NCBI GenBank assembly: GCA_023136145.1
Contig: JAGLRU010000222.1
Coordinates: 1-7,417, forward strand
Direction of reading: 5' to 3'
Length of the DNA stretch: 7,417 nucleotides
DNA from: Alphaproteobacteria bacterium
Lineage (GTDB): Bacteria; Pseudomonadota; Alphaproteobacteria; Micavibrionales; UBA2020
The translations under genes were made by a program, and so were the position numbers. Positions within the stretch are counted from its first letter, which is position 1. Each line of letters starts with the position of its first letter. Under the pieces are notes generated by a model that saw only the letters and a list, made by a program, of their open reading frames with translations, searched no databases and was not told where the DNA came from. Of this stretch, positions 6,891 to 7,417 are shown piece by piece.

Positions 6891-6945
6891 GCTTTTACAT
6901 TTTTTTGTCAGGGTATTTATCTTTATGCTTTATGGATTGACTTAC

Positions 6946-6974
6946 GTTATGCCCGCGTAAAGCAGGGATGACAG
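6946..6974 (-). repeat. REP-like degenerate palindrome before the acetyltransferase gene
   Basis: Read on the minus strand this begins CTGTCATCCCTGC, sharing CTGTCAYCCC with the element at 4132-4160. On the plus strand the arms are ATGCCCGC (6949-6956) and GCAGGGAT (6962-6969) around GTAAA, pairing at six of eight positions. It ends directly at the AAGGAG ribosome-binding site of the next gene (6975-6980), so it should lie in that gene's leader. The two copies have diverged in the loop and second arm. Confidence 0.45.
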
Positions 6975-6985
6975 AAGGAGAAAAC

Positions 6986-7417
6986 ATGATAAACGAACCA
7001 CATCTTATTATCCCGGACATTCGCTACAAAGATTCTTATGTTAAAGCTCTGCGAGGAGATCTTGAGACAATTGCTCCCTCAAAAGAAAAACTTCAAGAAA
7101 TAGAGAATGACTTCAAAGGTTACATAAAACGCGAACATGACCTAAGCATCCCTATCAAACTGCTGGATGGGAGCAAAGTCAAGAAGGTACCACATACAGA
7201 ACTCTGGCTTGTTTCAAAGGACAGATTTTTGGGACGCATTTCCATCCGGCATAAACTAAGCGAATTCTTAAGACAGGTCGGCGGACATATCGGTTACGCC
7301 ATTCGAAAAAGCGAACGCCGCAAAGGATACGGTAAATTAATGTTAAAATCGGCACTGCTCCGCACCAAAGCATTAGGGTTAGATCAGGTACTTATCACCT
7401 GCAACGAAAAAAACATA
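6986..7417 (+). CDS. GNAT-family N-acetyltransferase, 3' end missing
   Basis: The frame is open from an ATG at 6986 to the right edge, giving 144 residues without a stop. AAGGAG (6975-6980) lies 5 nt upstream and fixes the start. The N-terminal part (SYVKALR, residues 17-23, and DFKGYIKR) leads into a GNAT core: ELWLVSKDRFLGRISIRHKL (72-91) and GGHIGYAIRKSERRKGYGK (99-117). This contains the acetyl-CoA pyrophosphate-binding R-x-x-G-x-G motif as R111-R-K-G114-Y-G116, followed by LGLDQVLITCNEKN, where the asparagine is typical. The pattern matches the uncharacterised predicted acetyltransferase group I recall as COG3981, usually about 170-185 residues, so perhaps 30-40 residues are missing. It transfers an acetyl group from acetyl-CoA to an unknown acceptor; the substrate cannot be inferred. 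It is divergent from rlmN. Confidence 0.9.
   Translation, partial: MINEPHLIIPDIRYKDSYVKALRGDLETIAPSKEKLQEIENDFKGYIKREHDLSIPIKLLDGSKVKKVPHTELWLVSKDRFLGRISIRHKLSEFLRQVGGHIGYAIRKSERRKGYGKLMLKSALLRTKALGLDQVLITCNEKNI

Noticed and set aside
6905..6942. TTGTCA (6905-6910) and TTGACT (6937-6942) as -35 boxes for the acetyltransferase gene
   Set aside because: Neither has a convincing -10 box at 16-18 nt; the closest (TTTATG at 6929) matches only three of six bases. A promoter must exist nearby but I cannot place it.

Overview
The window reads as a stretch of ordinary chromosome from an alphaproteobacterium of moderate GC content (mid-40s percent by eye, not computed). The main clues are a three-gene proton-translocating transhydrogenase (alpha subunit split into PntAA and PntAB, as in Rhodospirillum rubrum), an AarF/ABC1 protein of a subtype I associate with alphaproteobacteria, and two degenerate palindromes starting CTGTCAYCCC that resemble intergenic repeats common in that class. 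A precise taxon cannot be assigned from the sequence alone.

Layout from left to right. Positions 2-1063 (+) hold the 3' part of a gene for an exported protein that I cannot assign; its signal peptide is visible but its start codon lies left of the window. Positions 1117-2475 (+) encode an AarF/ABC1/UbiB-type atypical kinase, preceded by a well-spaced promoter so close to the ATG that the mRNA should be almost leaderless. Positions 2548-5624 (+) hold pntAA, pntAB and pntB, a complete NAD(P) transhydrogenase. The first two genes are 15 nt apart, but pntB is separated by 128 nt containing a palindrome and a candidate promoter. Positions 5661-6794 (-) encode the 23S rRNA/tRNA methyltransferase RlmN, convergent with pntB. 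A 191-nt region divergent between rlmN and the last gene contains a striking 48-nt inverted repeat and a second degenerate palindrome. Positions 6986-7417 (+) hold the start of a GNAT-family acetyltransferase that runs off the right edge.

Functionally, the transhydrogenase uses the proton-motive force in the membrane to reduce NADP+ with NADH. The AarF-type protein belongs to a family linked to ubiquinone metabolism, so both may serve the respiratory membrane, but nothing here proves co-regulation. RlmN and the acetyltransferase look like independent units. I see no mobile element, CRISPR array, RNA gene, toxin-antitoxin or defence module, and no convincing new multi-gene system. The items most worth a second look are the 48-nt inverted repeat, the unassigned exported protein, and the palindromes in the intergenic regions.
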